Source: Streptomyces sp. NBC_00525
GTDB taxonomy: Bacteria; Actinomycetota; Actinomycetes; Streptomycetales; Streptomycetaceae
Length of the DNA: 64,000 nt
Assembly: GCF_036346595.1 (NCBI RefSeq)
Contig: NZ_CP107834.1
Coordinates: 558,001 to 622,000, forward strand
Reading direction: 5' to 3'
Part shown: piece by piece, positions 16,801 to 24,976 of the stretch
Position numbering within the stretch: position 1 is the stretch's first letter
How the letters are laid out: each line of letters starts with the position of its first letter
Notes under the pieces: generated by a model
What the model was told of the DNA's origin: nothing
The model's database searches: none
Seen by the model: the letters and a program-made list of their open reading frames with translations, nothing else
Made by a program: the position numbers and the translations under genes

Positions 16801-17252
16801 GGCTCACCGAAGCGCACAAGGCCGGCGCACACCTCCCCTCGCCGTGTTTCGAAGACCAGCGCGCCGAGTGGATCGTCTGTGGCAGGCAGCACGTGGGACA
16901 CGATCAGCATGACTGAGCCCGAAGCGTCCGCCGCCTCCCACCACCCCGCCGGCCGTTCCACGTCGAGGTCATGCACGAAGAGCGCGCCGTCGGAATCCCG
17001 GACGGACAGCACACCTTCTTCGTCCTGCGTCACACACCACCGGGGAATGAAGGGATGGCTGAACGGCAACTCGTCCAGTGAGAGAAGCACCGGGAGGCCC
17101 CGCGCGTACGCGCGGGTGAACAGGCTGCCTCCTGACCCGCCACCGGTGAAGAACGGGCTGATGCCGGCCAGCCCGACGGCCAGGCCGGCATGCCGGACAC
17201 CCTCCACATCGGCAAGGAACGCCCACCCGGTGACCTCGCGTGACAGTCTCAC
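13839..17252 (-). CDS. large CHAT-domain (caspase-like) protease
   Basis: 1137-aa protein from a GTG at 17252 preceded by GGGGGAT. N-terminal about 170 residues: beta-rich, unknown. Residues about 170-790: helical, with TPR-like helix pairs (AALLHAAAHARDRGKPAWGL and similar). Residues about 800-1130: CHAT domain of the clan CD/caspase family, with the catalytic histidine in VHIAVHG (His998) and the catalytic cysteine in LAACESALG (Cys1044), then the conserved VVGCLWPV and AQLATRAAYP tail. Both catalytic residues are present, so it should be active. CHAT proteases act in bacterial conflict systems, e.g. activating gasdermins or partnered with type III-E CRISPR. The partner gene follows with a 4-base overlap. 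No membrane segment. Cytoplasmic suicide or signalling protease by inference. Confidence 0.88.
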   Translation of the reverse strand: MRLSREVTGWAFLADVEGVRHAGLAVGLAGISPFFTGGGSGGSLFTRAYARGLPVLLSLDELPFSHPFIPRWCVTQDEEGVLSVRDSDGALFVHDLDVERPAGWWEAADASGSVMLIVSHVLPATDDPLGALVFETRRGEVCAGLVRFGEPDCEADGKPTVTFVIDPVGLLMELTQYVSDRVMSLDEAKRRAREVEGMRQALAEHGALSAEAMVDLLFRDEFLDHRGLVEFMYVYWRLVAEVADACAMEAAWRVAAFQTVEAGTQLVADRCDRVVFEESEALVARLVDELSDTADLEAALLAAARLRMAVRGQEDLAADDYAREPLLTTWSARLTADLYRTWFTEEELFQKESHRLVAEAGHLVARALELDGGARRGRLLAILAQILADEEGLHRGAAHAALSAWHDSSADEEPDLALFLIRTVDGVSPETTDRLLIGVFGTPPADFVAAHGSTVTAKVISQGVNLARERADRRLLRTVLDWAGQLDIRWASAHRRQLIEARLHVLPDDPSECPGPHQELSVSIPESWTPAQRSAALLHAAAHARDRGKPAWGLTLLRQAGDARSEEVRLLTADLHYQSAEAGEPVSSPVPFPWGYYTYAALSYASLDFEELAQASLVPLVQQLGNLRGDELRNALHAIIVDAPNFDTIGAPELGAIVRDLVHSAVWQLTAESETLPMGLLLGLHQAGKGSELGAWWRIEGPLVLPAHIQHFLAKLRDWEEPTAAGGALLNLLNAVDADHRPGGHDNTQIARNLRWRISSFIDDELRRRSTALIDDQHIWAKAHDLLDDRTVLLTWFLPSAVNGATVLLAVTRQGRELVVYLGEGADENNDRHPDADRVEAIRTEIERDPLFGDVTPEGSRLLESAGLPLGGSELWDNWRARGKDRILAWPHGALHYLPLPLCRMGGRLIADDWTVTTIAGLEALAPAEVPAREGRTVVLASAAGGVPVGLHAEPALEEHARKVAEAVGAEALTGRAATRDRLRAEMSVADVVHIAVHGTLDEDAPWMHCLYLAPDGDDDGRMFAYDFLDIDLRGVRLVTLAACESALGRFDRSDNVRGIPSALITAGAQAVVGCLWPVRPEPATYFYHHLHQRVARGTDPEQAFRGAQLATRAAYPQYRDWGAFIYVHGRNKGATA

Positions 17253-17413
17253 GCCATCCCCCTTCGTCGCACGAAAACTACTCGAGCACTTCCTTTCAGA
17301 GGCAGCCCTTGCCTCAATCAGCGACCGCGGGCCGAGCGAGCCCCCGGCAGTGCCCGCCTGCCTCGTTGGTCAGCGCGCACAAGTGGCGGGGTGTTGACTC
17401 GTCATGCCGGGCT

Positions 17414-17692
17414 TCAGCCGAGAGCCCGCCGCGACGGGGCAGGCGCCTGGCGTACGGACCGGCCCTGAGACTTGGAGTTCCTCGCGGGATCCGTGGCGCC
17501 GGAGACCTCCCAGTCGTCCGCCCAGCCGATGATGTGCGCCCCGACGGATTCGGCGGCAGTGAGCACGTTCTCTCGCTGACGCTCAGGCGACGACGTCGCC
17601 AGCTTCACGCGCGACAGTCGCCGCACTCCGAGCAGGCACTTGCCGCACCCGTCGTAGGGTCGTTCGACCGCGTTGAGGTCCGTGCCGCGCAT
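17414..17692 (-). pseudogene. N-terminal fragment of a large serine recombinase
   Basis: The minus-strand 92-aa frame contains VRRLSRVKLATSSPERQREN followed by GAHIIGWADDWEVSGATDP. This is the N-terminus of actinobacterial serine integrases (catalytic Ser in RLS, then TSPERQ, then the GWADDWEVSGATDP block). After this block the sequence diverges and stops. The rest of the catalytic domain, the recombinase domain and the zinc ribbon are missing. It lies 161 bases upstream of the CHAT operon start and marks the right edge of the island. Bases 17253-17413 should carry the CHAT promoter; no clear box was seen. Confidence 0.65.
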
Positions 17693-17747
17693 TTCTTCTC
17701 GTCGTTCGAGCGCGCATCTGCGGCACGCCCCGGCTGAGCGATCTTGG

Positions 17748-18170
17748 TCAGCCCAGGAAGCTCAGCCGCACTTGACGGTTGGCGTTGTCCTTATTGGTGT
17801 CCACCAGGCATACCGACTGCCAGGTGCCCAGTTCCAGGTGGCCCGCGATCACCGGGAGGGTTGCGTGTGGGGGGATCAGGGCTGGGACCACGTGGTCGCG
17901 GCCGTGGCCGGGGGTGCCGTGGCGGTGCTGCCAGCGGTCGTCGGCGGGGAGCAGGGTGTGGAGGGCCGACAGGAGGTCGGCGTCGCTGCCGGCGCCGGTT
18001 TCCAGGATGGCGATTCCGGCGGTGGCGTGCGGGACGAAGAGGTTGAGCAGGCCGTCGCGGCCGGCCGCCGCGCGGGCGAGGAACTGTTCGCAGTCCGGGG
18101 TGAGGTCGGTGACGGTCTCCGTGGAGCCGGTGGTGAGGTGGAGGACGGTGGTGGTGAAGGCAGCAGACAT
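17748..18170 (-). CDS. YjbQ/UPF0047-family protein
   Basis: 140-aa protein from ATG 18170 (AGGA 8 nt upstream); a longer open frame to 18449 is an artefact. Family features: FVPHATAGIAILETGAGSD, DHVVPALIPPHATLPV, GTWQSVCLVDTN. YjbQ proteins are small trimeric enzymes often called secondary thiamine-phosphate synthases because they can complement thiE mutants; the true substrate is unclear. Conserved His and Glu residues (HATAGI, ETGAG) are present. Divergent from the flavin oxidoreductase gene with 128 bases between starts. It lies immediately outside the island's recombinase fragment, so the core genome seems to resume here. Confidence 0.9.
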   Translation of the reverse strand: MSAAFTTTVLHLTTGSTETVTDLTPDCEQFLARAAAGRDGLLNLFVPHATAGIAILETGAGSDADLLSALHTLLPADDRWQHRHGTPGHGRDHVVPALIPPHATLPVIAGHLELGTWQSVCLVDTNKDNANRQVRLSFLG

Positions 18171-18298
18171 GGGGAACATCCTGCCGTCATCGGCGGGCGG
18201 AGCCGTTGACCGTGTGGGCGCTGCGCGTCGGAGGGAGGGGGCGGTCGCTCGGTGGAGGGTGGGGGAAGTTCCTCGGGTGCTCCGTAGTTGGTAGAAGC

Positions 18299-19438
18299 GT
18301 GAACGATTTTGGGATGCGGTCGGTGGACGTCGTGGTGATCGGGGCCGGTCAGGCGGGGTTGTCCGCCGCCTACCATCTGCGGCGCGGCGGGCTGGAGCCG
18401 GACCGTGACTTCGTCGTCCTGGACCATGCGCCGGCGCCCGGCGGCGCATGGCAGTTCCGGTGGCCGTCGCTGACGTACGGCAAGGTGCACGGGATGCACT
18501 CCCTGCCTGGGATGGAGCTGACCGGGGCGGATGACGAGCGGCCCTCGTCGGAGGTGATCGGCGCGTACTTCGACCGGTACGAGCGGACCTTCGGGCTGCG
18601 CGTGCACCGGCCGGTGGACGTGGACGCCGTGCGTGAGGGCGACGGGGGCCGGCTGCTCGTCGAGAGCTCCGAGGGGCTGTACGCCACGCGCGCGCTGATC
18701 AATGCGACGGGGACCTGGGACCGGCCGTTCTGGCCGCGCTATCCGGGTCAGGAGACGTTCCGTGGCCGGCAACTGCACACGTCCGGCTACCCCGGTCCGG
18801 GCGCGTTCGCCGGGCAGCGCGTGGTCGTCGTCGGCGGCGGGGCCTCCGGCACGCAGCATCTGATGGAGATCGCCGAGGTGGCGGCGGAGACGCACTGGGT
18901 GACGCGCCGGCCGCCCGTGTTCCGGGAGGGGCCGTTCGGGGAGGACCAGGGCCGGGCCGCTGTGGCGATGGTGGAGGAGCGGGTCCGACGCGGCCTGCCG
19001 CCGCAGAGCGTGGTGAGCGTGACCGGGCTGCCCGTCAACGACGCGATTCGCCGGGCCCGCGAGTCGGGGGTGCTCGACCGGCTGCCGATGTTCGACCGGA
19101 TCACACCGACGGGTGTGGCCTGGGACGACGGGCGCGTGGTCGAGGCCGACGTCCTCCTCTGGGCCACCGGCTTCCGCGCTGCCGTCGACCATCTCGCCCC
19201 GCTCCGGCTGCGTGAGCGCGGCGGCGGTATTCGCGTCGAGGGCACGAGGGCCGTTCGTGATCCGCGTATCCATCTCGTCGGCTACGGGCCCTCCGCCAGC
19301 ACCATCGGTGCCAACCGCGCCGGCCGGTCCGCCGTGCGGGCGGTCCTGGAGCTGCTGGGGCGCGGGCGCGGGGAAGCCGTGGGGGGCACGGGCGCGTCCG
19401 GCGCTGCCCCGGCCGCCGAGGAGCCCGTGTTCGTCTAG
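18299..19438 (+). CDS. FAD/NAD(P)-dependent oxidoreductase (flavin monooxygenase type)
   Basis: About 379 aa from GTG 18299; ATG 18314 (MRSVDVVVIGAG) is an equally good start. N-terminal dinucleotide-binding motif VVVIGAGQAGLSAAYHL binds FAD. A second Rossmann motif VVVVGGGASGTQH (about residue 180) binds NAD(P)H. ATG-type motif LLWATGFRAAVDHL lies near residue 285. The layout is that of group B flavin monooxygenases and thioredoxin-reductase-like proteins (CzcO-like). The substrate cannot be told; in actinobacteria these are often annotated as putative monooxygenases. The C-terminus is an Ala/Gly-rich tail. It ends 33 bases before the stop of the convergent ABC exporter. Confidence 0.88.
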   Translation: MNDFGMRSVDVVVIGAGQAGLSAAYHLRRGGLEPDRDFVVLDHAPAPGGAWQFRWPSLTYGKVHGMHSLPGMELTGADDERPSSEVIGAYFDRYERTFGLRVHRPVDVDAVREGDGGRLLVESSEGLYATRALINATGTWDRPFWPRYPGQETFRGRQLHTSGYPGPGAFAGQRVVVVGGGASGTQHLMEIAEVAAETHWVTRRPPVFREGPFGEDQGRAAVAMVEERVRRGLPPQSVVSVTGLPVNDAIRRARESGVLDRLPMFDRITPTGVAWDDGRVVEADVLLWATGFRAAVDHLAPLRLRERGGGIRVEGTRAVRDPRIHLVGYGPSASTIGANRAGRSAVRAVLELLGRGRGEAVGGTGASGAAPAAEEPVFV

Positions 19439-19471
19439 AGGCCGGAGGGCGGGGCGGCCCGTGTGGGCCGG

Positions 19472-21277
19472 TCAGCCGGCCATCGGGGCCATCTCCGTGT
19501 CCCTACGGACCAGCGCCGCGTACCGGCCGTCCAGTCGGAGCAGTTCCTCGTGGGTGCCGCGCTCCGCCGTGCGGCCGCCGTCGAGGACGACGATCTGGTC
19601 GGCGTCGCGGACGGTGGAGAGCCGGTGGGCGATGGTGATCGTGGTGCGTCCGGCGGACAGGGAGTCGATCGCGGCCTGGACGGCATGTTCGGTGCGGGTG
19701 TCCAGCGCGCTGGTGGCCTCGTCCAGGATCAGCACCGGCGGGTCGCGCAGGATGGTGCGCGCGATGGCCAGGCGCTGCTTCTCGCCGCCCGAGAAGCGGT
19801 ATCCGCGCTCCCCCACGAGGGTGTCGTAGCCGTCGGGCAGGGAGGCGATGTGGTCGTGGATCTGGGCCGCGCGGGCTGCGGCCTCGATCTCCTCGTCGGT
19901 GGCGTCGGGCTTGGCGAAGCGCAGGTTTTCGGCGACCGAGGCGTGGAAGAGGTAGGTCTCCTGCGAGACGACGCCGACCGCGCGGACCAGGGTGTCGAAG
20001 TCCAGGTCGCGCACATCGACCCCGTCGAGGGTGACCCGACCGCCGGTCACGTCGTACAGGCGGGGCACGAGATAGCTGAGGGTGGACTTGCCGGAGCCGG
20101 TGGGGCCGACGACGGCCAGTGCGGCGCCGGCGGGCACGGTCACATCGACATCGCTGAGGGTGGGGCCGCTCTGCTCGTCGTAGCTGAAGTCGACGTGCTC
20201 GAAGCGGACCTCGCCCCGGATCTTGTCCAGGTGGACCGGGTTCTCCGGCTCCGTGATGTCCACGGTGAGGTCGAGGTACTCGAAGATGCGCTGGAAGAGC
20301 GCGAGGGACGTCTGCATCTGCACGCCGGTCGAGAGCAGGCTGACGGCCGGGCGGAAGAGGCCCTGCTGGAGCGAGACGAAGGCGACCAGGGTACCGATCG
20401 AGACGGCGGGGCCGCCGGACTGCAGGGCCATGCCGGCGGCCCAGTAGATGACGGCGGGCATGGCGGCCATGACGATGCCGATCGTGGACATCCGCCACCG
20501 TCCGGCCATGCTGGAGCGCACTTCGAGGTCGACCAGCCGCTCGGACTCCTCGGCGAAGCCGCGGGTCAGCGAGTCGGAACGGCCCATCGTGCGGCCGAGG
20601 AGGATGCCGCTGACGGACAGCGACTCGGTGACGGTGGCGGCCATGGCGGCCATCTGCTTCTGGCGCTGGGTGGTGATCTTCTTGCGTTCCCGGCCGACAC
20701 GGCGGCTGATCCAGACGAAGACCGGCAGCAGGAGCAGCGAGACGACGGTCAGTCGCCAGTCGAGCGCGAGCATGGCGACGACGGTGGCGACGACGGCGGT
20801 GAGGTTGGAGACGAGGGAGGTCGCCGTCGAGGTGACGGTGGCCTGCATGCCGCCGATGTCGTTGGCGATCCGGGACTGGACCTCGCCGGTGCGGGTCCGG
20901 GTGAAGAAGGCGAGCGGCATCCGTTGGAGCTGCGCGTAGACCGCGGTGCGCAGGTCGTGCATGACGCGCTGGCCGACCGTGGTGGAGATGAGGGTCTGCA
21001 GAACACCGAAGACGCTGTTCATCACGGCGGTGAGGATCATGCCGAGGGCGAGCAGCGAGAGCAGTCCGGTGCGCCCCTGCGGGATGGCGGTGTCCAGGAT
21101 TTCGCGCAGCAGGAACGGCGAGGCGACCGACACCAGCGACGAGGCGCCGACGAGCAGTCCGACCACCGCGAGGCGGCCGCGGTACGGGCGGAACAGGCGC
21201 AGGATGCGGCGCACGTCGGCGGGCGGCTGACTGCCGTCCCGGGGCGGGGGTGTCCACGTGGGTGCGTCGGGTTTCAT
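19472..21277 (-). CDS. ABC exporter, fused membrane and ATPase domains
   Basis: 601-aa half-transporter from ATG 21277 (AAGGAG three bases upstream). The frame extends to 21433 without good starts. Six membrane segments fall in residues about 30-320. The ATPase domain at about 350-600 carries complete motifs: [10 protein letters not shown]-loop [11 protein letters not shown], signature [13 protein letters not shown], Walker [11 protein letters not shown], and H-loop AHRLSTV. It belongs to the MsbA/LmrA-like multidrug and lipid exporter group and works as a homodimer or with an unlinked partner. Divergent from a MarR regulator with a shared palindrome between them, so drug-responsive derepression is likely. 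Substrate unknown. Confidence 0.92.
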   Translation of the reverse strand: MKPDAPTWTPPPRDGSQPPADVRRILRLFRPYRGRLAVVGLLVGASSLVSVASPFLLREILDTAIPQGRTGLLSLLALGMILTAVMNSVFGVLQTLISTTVGQRVMHDLRTAVYAQLQRMPLAFFTRTRTGEVQSRIANDIGGMQATVTSTATSLVSNLTAVVATVVAMLALDWRLTVVSLLLLPVFVWISRRVGRERKKITTQRQKQMAAMAATVTESLSVSGILLGRTMGRSDSLTRGFAEESERLVDLEVRSSMAGRWRMSTIGIVMAAMPAVIYWAAGMALQSGGPAVSIGTLVAFVSLQQGLFRPAVSLLSTGVQMQTSLALFQRIFEYLDLTVDITEPENPVHLDKIRGEVRFEHVDFSYDEQSGPTLSDVDVTVPAGAALAVVGPTGSGKSTLSYLVPRLYDVTGGRVTLDGVDVRDLDFDTLVRAVGVVSQETYLFHASVAENLRFAKPDATDEEIEAAARAAQIHDHIASLPDGYDTLVGERGYRFSGGEKQRLAIARTILRDPPVLILDEATSALDTRTEHAVQAAIDSLSAGRTTITIAHRLSTVRDADQIVVLDGGRTAERGTHEELLRLDGRYAALVRRDTEMAPMAG

Positions 21278-21411
21278 GGGCTCCTTCGTCGGGCGTGCGG
21301 CAACGGGGCGTCGGGCGCGGCCGCAACGGCGGCACACCCGGCGCGGGGTGCGGGCAGGGCCGTCCGGAGGCGGTAACCGCGTCCTCGACGGTCGAGCCGA
21401 AAGAGAGCATA

Positions 21412-21440
21412 GCTCATTGTTACCTCTATTCACAATGAGC
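21412..21440. promoter_or_regulatory. palindromic operator, probable MarR site
   Basis: Perfect 9-base arms GCTCATTGT (21412-21420) and ACAATGAGC (21432-21440) around an AT-rich 11-base centre. It sits between the divergent ABC exporter and MarR genes, 22 bases before the MarR start. Size and symmetry suit a MarR dimer; it would control both genes. Confidence 0.6.
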
Positions 21441-21462
21441 GGAGTCCTGATACGGTTGCGCC

Positions 21463-21906
21463 ATGGACTCCCCCGACCCCGACGGCCTGCTCGCCGAACA
21501 ACTGCTGCGGCTGACGCGGCGGCTCCACCGCATCCAGAGCCGCCAGCTGGAGCCGATCGGCATCACGCCCGCGCAGTTCCGGCTGCTGCGCACCGTCGCG
21601 CATTACGAGGGCCCGCCCCGGATGGCTGATCTCGCCAAGCGCCTCGACGTGGTCCCCCGCGCCGTCACCACCCTGGTGGACGCGCTGGAGGCCGGTGGCC
21701 GGGTCCGCCGCATCCCCGATCCGGCCAGCCGCAGGGTCGTCCGGATCGAGATCACGGACGAGGGCGTCGCCACGCTGCGCTCGCTGCGCGACGCGCGCCG
21801 GGCGGCCGCAGAGGAGATCCTGGCTCCATTGACCGCCGACCAGCGCGAGGAGCTCGGCGGCCTGCTGACCGCCCTGGTCAACGGGATGCCGGAGCGCCGC
21901 TGCTGA
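21463..21906 (+). CDS. MarR-family transcriptional regulator
   Basis: 147-aa protein from ATG 21463. Winged-helix features: ITPAQFRLLRTVAHYEGPPR, MADLAKRLDVVPRAVTTLVD (recognition helix about residues 58-76), and RRIPDPASRRVVRIEITDEG (wing). Dimer-forming helices lie at both ends. It probably represses itself and the divergent ABC exporter through the palindrome at 21412-21440, released by a small ligand, as usual for MarR. It is followed after 59 bases by the FAD/Fe-S oxidoreductase gene, which has its own ribosome site. Confidence 0.92.
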   Translation: MDSPDPDGLLAEQLLRLTRRLHRIQSRQLEPIGITPAQFRLLRTVAHYEGPPRMADLAKRLDVVPRAVTTLVDALEAGGRVRRIPDPASRRVVRIEITDEGVATLRSLRDARRAAAEEILAPLTADQREELGGLLTALVNGMPERRC

Positions 21907-21965
21907 CCTGCAACGGGACGCGGCGACGGGCCGCCGGACCGCGAAGCCGCCGAGGAGGAGCCACC

Positions 21966-24899
21966 ATGCCGCTGCTGGAGCCGGACCCCGACACGCTGCG
22001 CCCCGCCGCGGTGCGCCCGCCCTCCCACGACCGCGTCCCCGATGAGCGGGCCGGGGGCACGCCGGAGCCGCTGCGCTCCGAGCTGACCGCCCTGCTCGGC
22101 GCCGAGAAGGTGCTCTGGAAGGTCTCCGACCTGGTGAAGTACGCCTCCGACGCCAGCCCGTACCGCTTCGTGCCCCAGGTGGTGGTCGTCCCGGAGGACA
22201 TCGACGACATCTCCGCGATTCTCTCGTACGCGCACGGCAGGGGGCGCAGCGTCGTCTTCCGCGCCGCCGGTACGAGCCTCAACGGCCAGGCGCAGGGCGA
22301 GGACATTCTGGTGGACGTCCGGCGGAACTGGGCGGGCGTCGAGGTCCTGGCGGACGGCGCCCGTGCCCGTATCCGGCCGGGGACGACGGTTCTCCGGGCC
22401 AACGCCGCCCTCGCCCGGTACGGCAGGCTGCTGGGCCCCGACCCGGCCAGTGCCATCGCCTGCACGATCGGCGGGGTCGTCGCCAACAACGCCTCGGGCA
22501 TGACCGCGGGCACCACCCGCAATTCGTACCGCACCGTCTCCTCGCTCACGTTCGTGCTGCCCAGCGGGACCGTGGTGGACACCGGCGATCCGGCGGCCGA
22601 CGAGGAACTGGCCCGCGCCGAGCCTCGGCTGTGCGAAGGGCTGCTGGCGCTCAAGGCCGAGATCGAGGCGGATGCCGCGCTCACCGCCCGCATCCGGGCC
22701 AAGTACGAGATCAAGAACACCAACGGCTACCGGCTGGACGCGTTCCTGGACGGTTCGACCCCGGTGGAGATCCTGCGCGGTCTCATGGTGGGCTCCGAGG
22801 GGACCTTCGGCTTCATCTCCGAGGTCGTCTTCGACACCCTGCCGCTGGACCGCCGGATCTCCACCGCGCTGCTGTTCTTCCCCTCGCTGACCGCCGCCGC
22901 GGCCGCCGTGCCGCTGTTCAACGAGGCGGGTGCCCTGGCCGTCGAGCTGATGGACGGCAACACCCTGCGCGCCTCGGTCAGTGTGCGGGGCGTCCCCTCC
23001 GACTGGGCCGGGCTGCCGAAGGAGACCACGGCGCTGCTGGTGGAGTTCCGCGCCCCCGACGAGGCCGGCCAGGAGGCGTACGAGCGGGCGGCGGCCGAGG
23101 TGGTGCGGCGGCTGGAGTTGGTCCGGCCGGTGACCTCAGTGACCAACGAGTTCACCCGTGACGCGGCCACGATCTCCGGCTACTGGACGGCCCGCAAGGC
23201 GTTCGTCACCGCGGTCGGCGGCTCCCGCCCCTCGGGCACGACGCTGATCACGGAGGACTTCGCCGTCCCCCCGTCCCGGCTGGCGGACGCCTGCGAGGCA
23301 CTGCTCGCGCTCCAGGCGGAACACGGTTTCGACGCCGCCGTCGCCGGCCACGCCGCGCACGGCAACCTGCACTTCCTGCTGGCGTTCGACGCGGCGCGCC
23401 CGGCCGACGTCGAGCGCTACGCCGCCTTCATGGCGGACTTCTGCCGGCTGACGGTGGAGCGGTTCGACGGATCGCTCAAGGCGGAACACGCCACCGGCCG
23501 CAACATCGCCCCCTTCCTGGAGCTGGAGTGGGGTCCGCGCGCCACCGAGCTGATGTGGCGCACCAAACAGGTCATCGACCCGGACGGGGTCCTGGCCCCG
23601 AGGATCGTCCTGGACCGCGATCCGAAGGCCCATCTGCGCGGGCTGAAGACCATTCCGAGGGTGGAGCCGGTCGCGGACCCGTGCATCGAGTGCGGCTTCT
23701 GCGAACCGACCTGTCCCAGCCACGATCTGACGACCTCGCCGCGCCAGCGCATCGTGCTGCGCCGGGAGATGATGCGCCAGCCCGTCGATTCCACCGTCGA
23801 GACGAACCTCCTCGACTCCTACGGCTACGACGCCGTGGACACCTGCGCAGGTGACTCCACCTGCAAGCTCGCCTGCCCCGTCGGCATCGACACCGGCGCC
23901 ATGATGAAGGGCTTCCGCCATCAGCGGCACTCGCCGCGCGAGGAGCGCATCGCCGCGCTCGCCGCCCGGCACTTCGGCGCGGCGGAGACGGCGGCCCGGC
24001 TGGCGGTGGCCGCGGCGAGCAGGATCGACGACCGGCTGCTCCAGGGGGTCACCCGGCTCGCCCGCCGGGCGGTGCGCCCGGACCTCGTCCCGGAGTGGCT
24101 GCCGGAGATCCCCGGCGCGGCCCCCCGGAAGCTGCCGCCGACCCGCAGGGCGGGGGCGAGCGCCGTCTACTACCCGGCCTGTGTGAACCGAATCTTCGGC
24201 AGCCCGGACGGGTATCGCGGCCCGTCGCTGCCGCAGGCGGTGGGCGCCGTGTCGGCCCGGGCGGGAAGGCCCGTATGGATTCCGGACGACGTCAACGGCA
24301 CCTGCTGCGCCACCATCTGGCACTCCAAGGGCTACGACGCCGGTAACGCCGTCATGGCCAACCGGATCGTGGAGGCCGCCTGGGGCTGGACCGGCGGCGG
24401 GAAGCTGCCGCTGGTGGTGGACGCCTCGTCGTGCACGCTGGGCATCGCCCAGGAGGTGGTCCCGTATCTCACCGAGGAGAACCGGGAGTTGCACGGCGAG
24501 CTGACCATCACCGATTCGCTGGTCTGGGCGGCGGACGAACTGCTTCCTGAGCTGACGGTGCTGCGGACGAGGGGTTCGGCCGTGCTGCATCCGACCTGTT
24601 CGATGGAGCATCTCGCCGATGTGGACCGGCTGCACGCGGTGGCGGCGGCCTGCGCGGACGAGGCGGTGATCCCGGACGACGCCGCGTGCTGCGGCTTCGC
24701 GGGCGACCGCGGCATGCTGCACAAGGAGCTGACCGCGTCCGCGACGGCGAAGGAGGCCGCCGAGGTGCGGTCCCGCGCGTACGAGGCGTATCTCTCGGCC
24801 AACCGGATGTGCGAGATCGGCATGGACCGGGCGACGGGCCGCTCGTACCACTCGGCGCTGATGGAACTGGAGTGGGCGACACGCCCCGGCCCCGCCTGA
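21966..24899 (+). CDS. FAD-linked oxidase fused to Fe-S/CCG domain (D-2-hydroxyacid dehydrogenase type)
   Basis: 977 aa from ATG 21966 behind GGAGGAG. Residues about 60-270: FAD-binding PCMH domain (VFRAAGTSLNGQAQGEDILV, IGGVVANNASGMTAGT). About 270-560: FAD-oxidase C-terminal domain. About 575-660: two 4Fe-4S clusters (CIECGFCEPTCP; CAGDSTCKLACP). About 730-970: GlpC/CCG-type domain with cysteine pairs CCATIW and CCGFAGD. This GlcD-GlpC fusion is the layout of membrane-associated D-lactate and D-2-hydroxyacid (Dld-II, YdiJ-like) dehydrogenases passing electrons to quinone. No membrane span is seen; peripheral attachment is likely. It follows MarR but need not be controlled by it. Confidence 0.9.
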   Translation: MPLLEPDPDTLRPAAVRPPSHDRVPDERAGGTPEPLRSELTALLGAEKVLWKVSDLVKYASDASPYRFVPQVVVVPEDIDDISAILSYAHGRGRSVVFRAAGTSLNGQAQGEDILVDVRRNWAGVEVLADGARARIRPGTTVLRANAALARYGRLLGPDPASAIACTIGGVVANNASGMTAGTTRNSYRTVSSLTFVLPSGTVVDTGDPAADEELARAEPRLCEGLLALKAEIEADAALTARIRAKYEIKNTNGYRLDAFLDGSTPVEILRGLMVGSEGTFGFISEVVFDTLPLDRRISTALLFFPSLTAAAAAVPLFNEAGALAVELMDGNTLRASVSVRGVPSDWAGLPKETTALLVEFRAPDEAGQEAYERAAAEVVRRLELVRPVTSVTNEFTRDAATISGYWTARKAFVTAVGGSRPSGTTLITEDFAVPPSRLADACEALLALQAEHGFDAAVAGHAAHGNLHFLLAFDAARPADVERYAAFMADFCRLTVERFDGSLKAEHATGRNIAPFLELEWGPRATELMWRTKQVIDPDGVLAPRIVLDRDPKAHLRGLKTIPRVEPVADPCIECGFCEPTCPSHDLTTSPRQRIVLRREMMRQPVDSTVETNLLDSYGYDAVDTCAGDSTCKLACPVGIDTGAMMKGFRHQRHSPREERIAALAARHFGAAETAARLAVAAASRIDDRLLQGVTRLARRAVRPDLVPEWLPEIPGAAPRKLPPTRRAGASAVYYPACVNRIFGSPDGYRGPSLPQAVGAVSARAGRPVWIPDDVNGTCCATIWHSKGYDAGNAVMANRIVEAAWGWTGGGKLPLVVDASSCTLGIAQEVVPYLTEENRELHGELTITDSLVWAADELLPELTVLRTRGSAVLHPTCSMEHLADVDRLHAVAAACADEAVIPDDAACCGFAGDRGMLHKELTASATAKEAAEVRSRAYEAYLSANRMCEIGMDRATGRSYHSALMELEWATRPGPA

Positions 24900-24933
24900 G
24901 CGGAACGGGAGTGCGGCGGGCCGGACCCACGCC

Positions 24934-24976
24934 GTCAGATGCGCAAGCTCGCGGCTGTCAGGCGCGCAAGCTCGCG
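24934..24976. repeat. 20-base tandem direct repeat at a gene end
   Basis: GTCAG(AT/GC)GCGCAAGCTCGCG occurs at 24934-24953 and again at 24957-24976, 18 of 20 bases identical, with a 23-base period. The second copy contains the stop codon and last residues of the L,D-transpeptidase gene. Confidence 0.75.

Noticed and set aside
13174-17252. CHAT operon as a gasdermin or CRISPR-associated (Craspase) system
   Set aside because: No gasdermin-like partner and no Cas gene or repeat array nearby; the partner is unrecognised.
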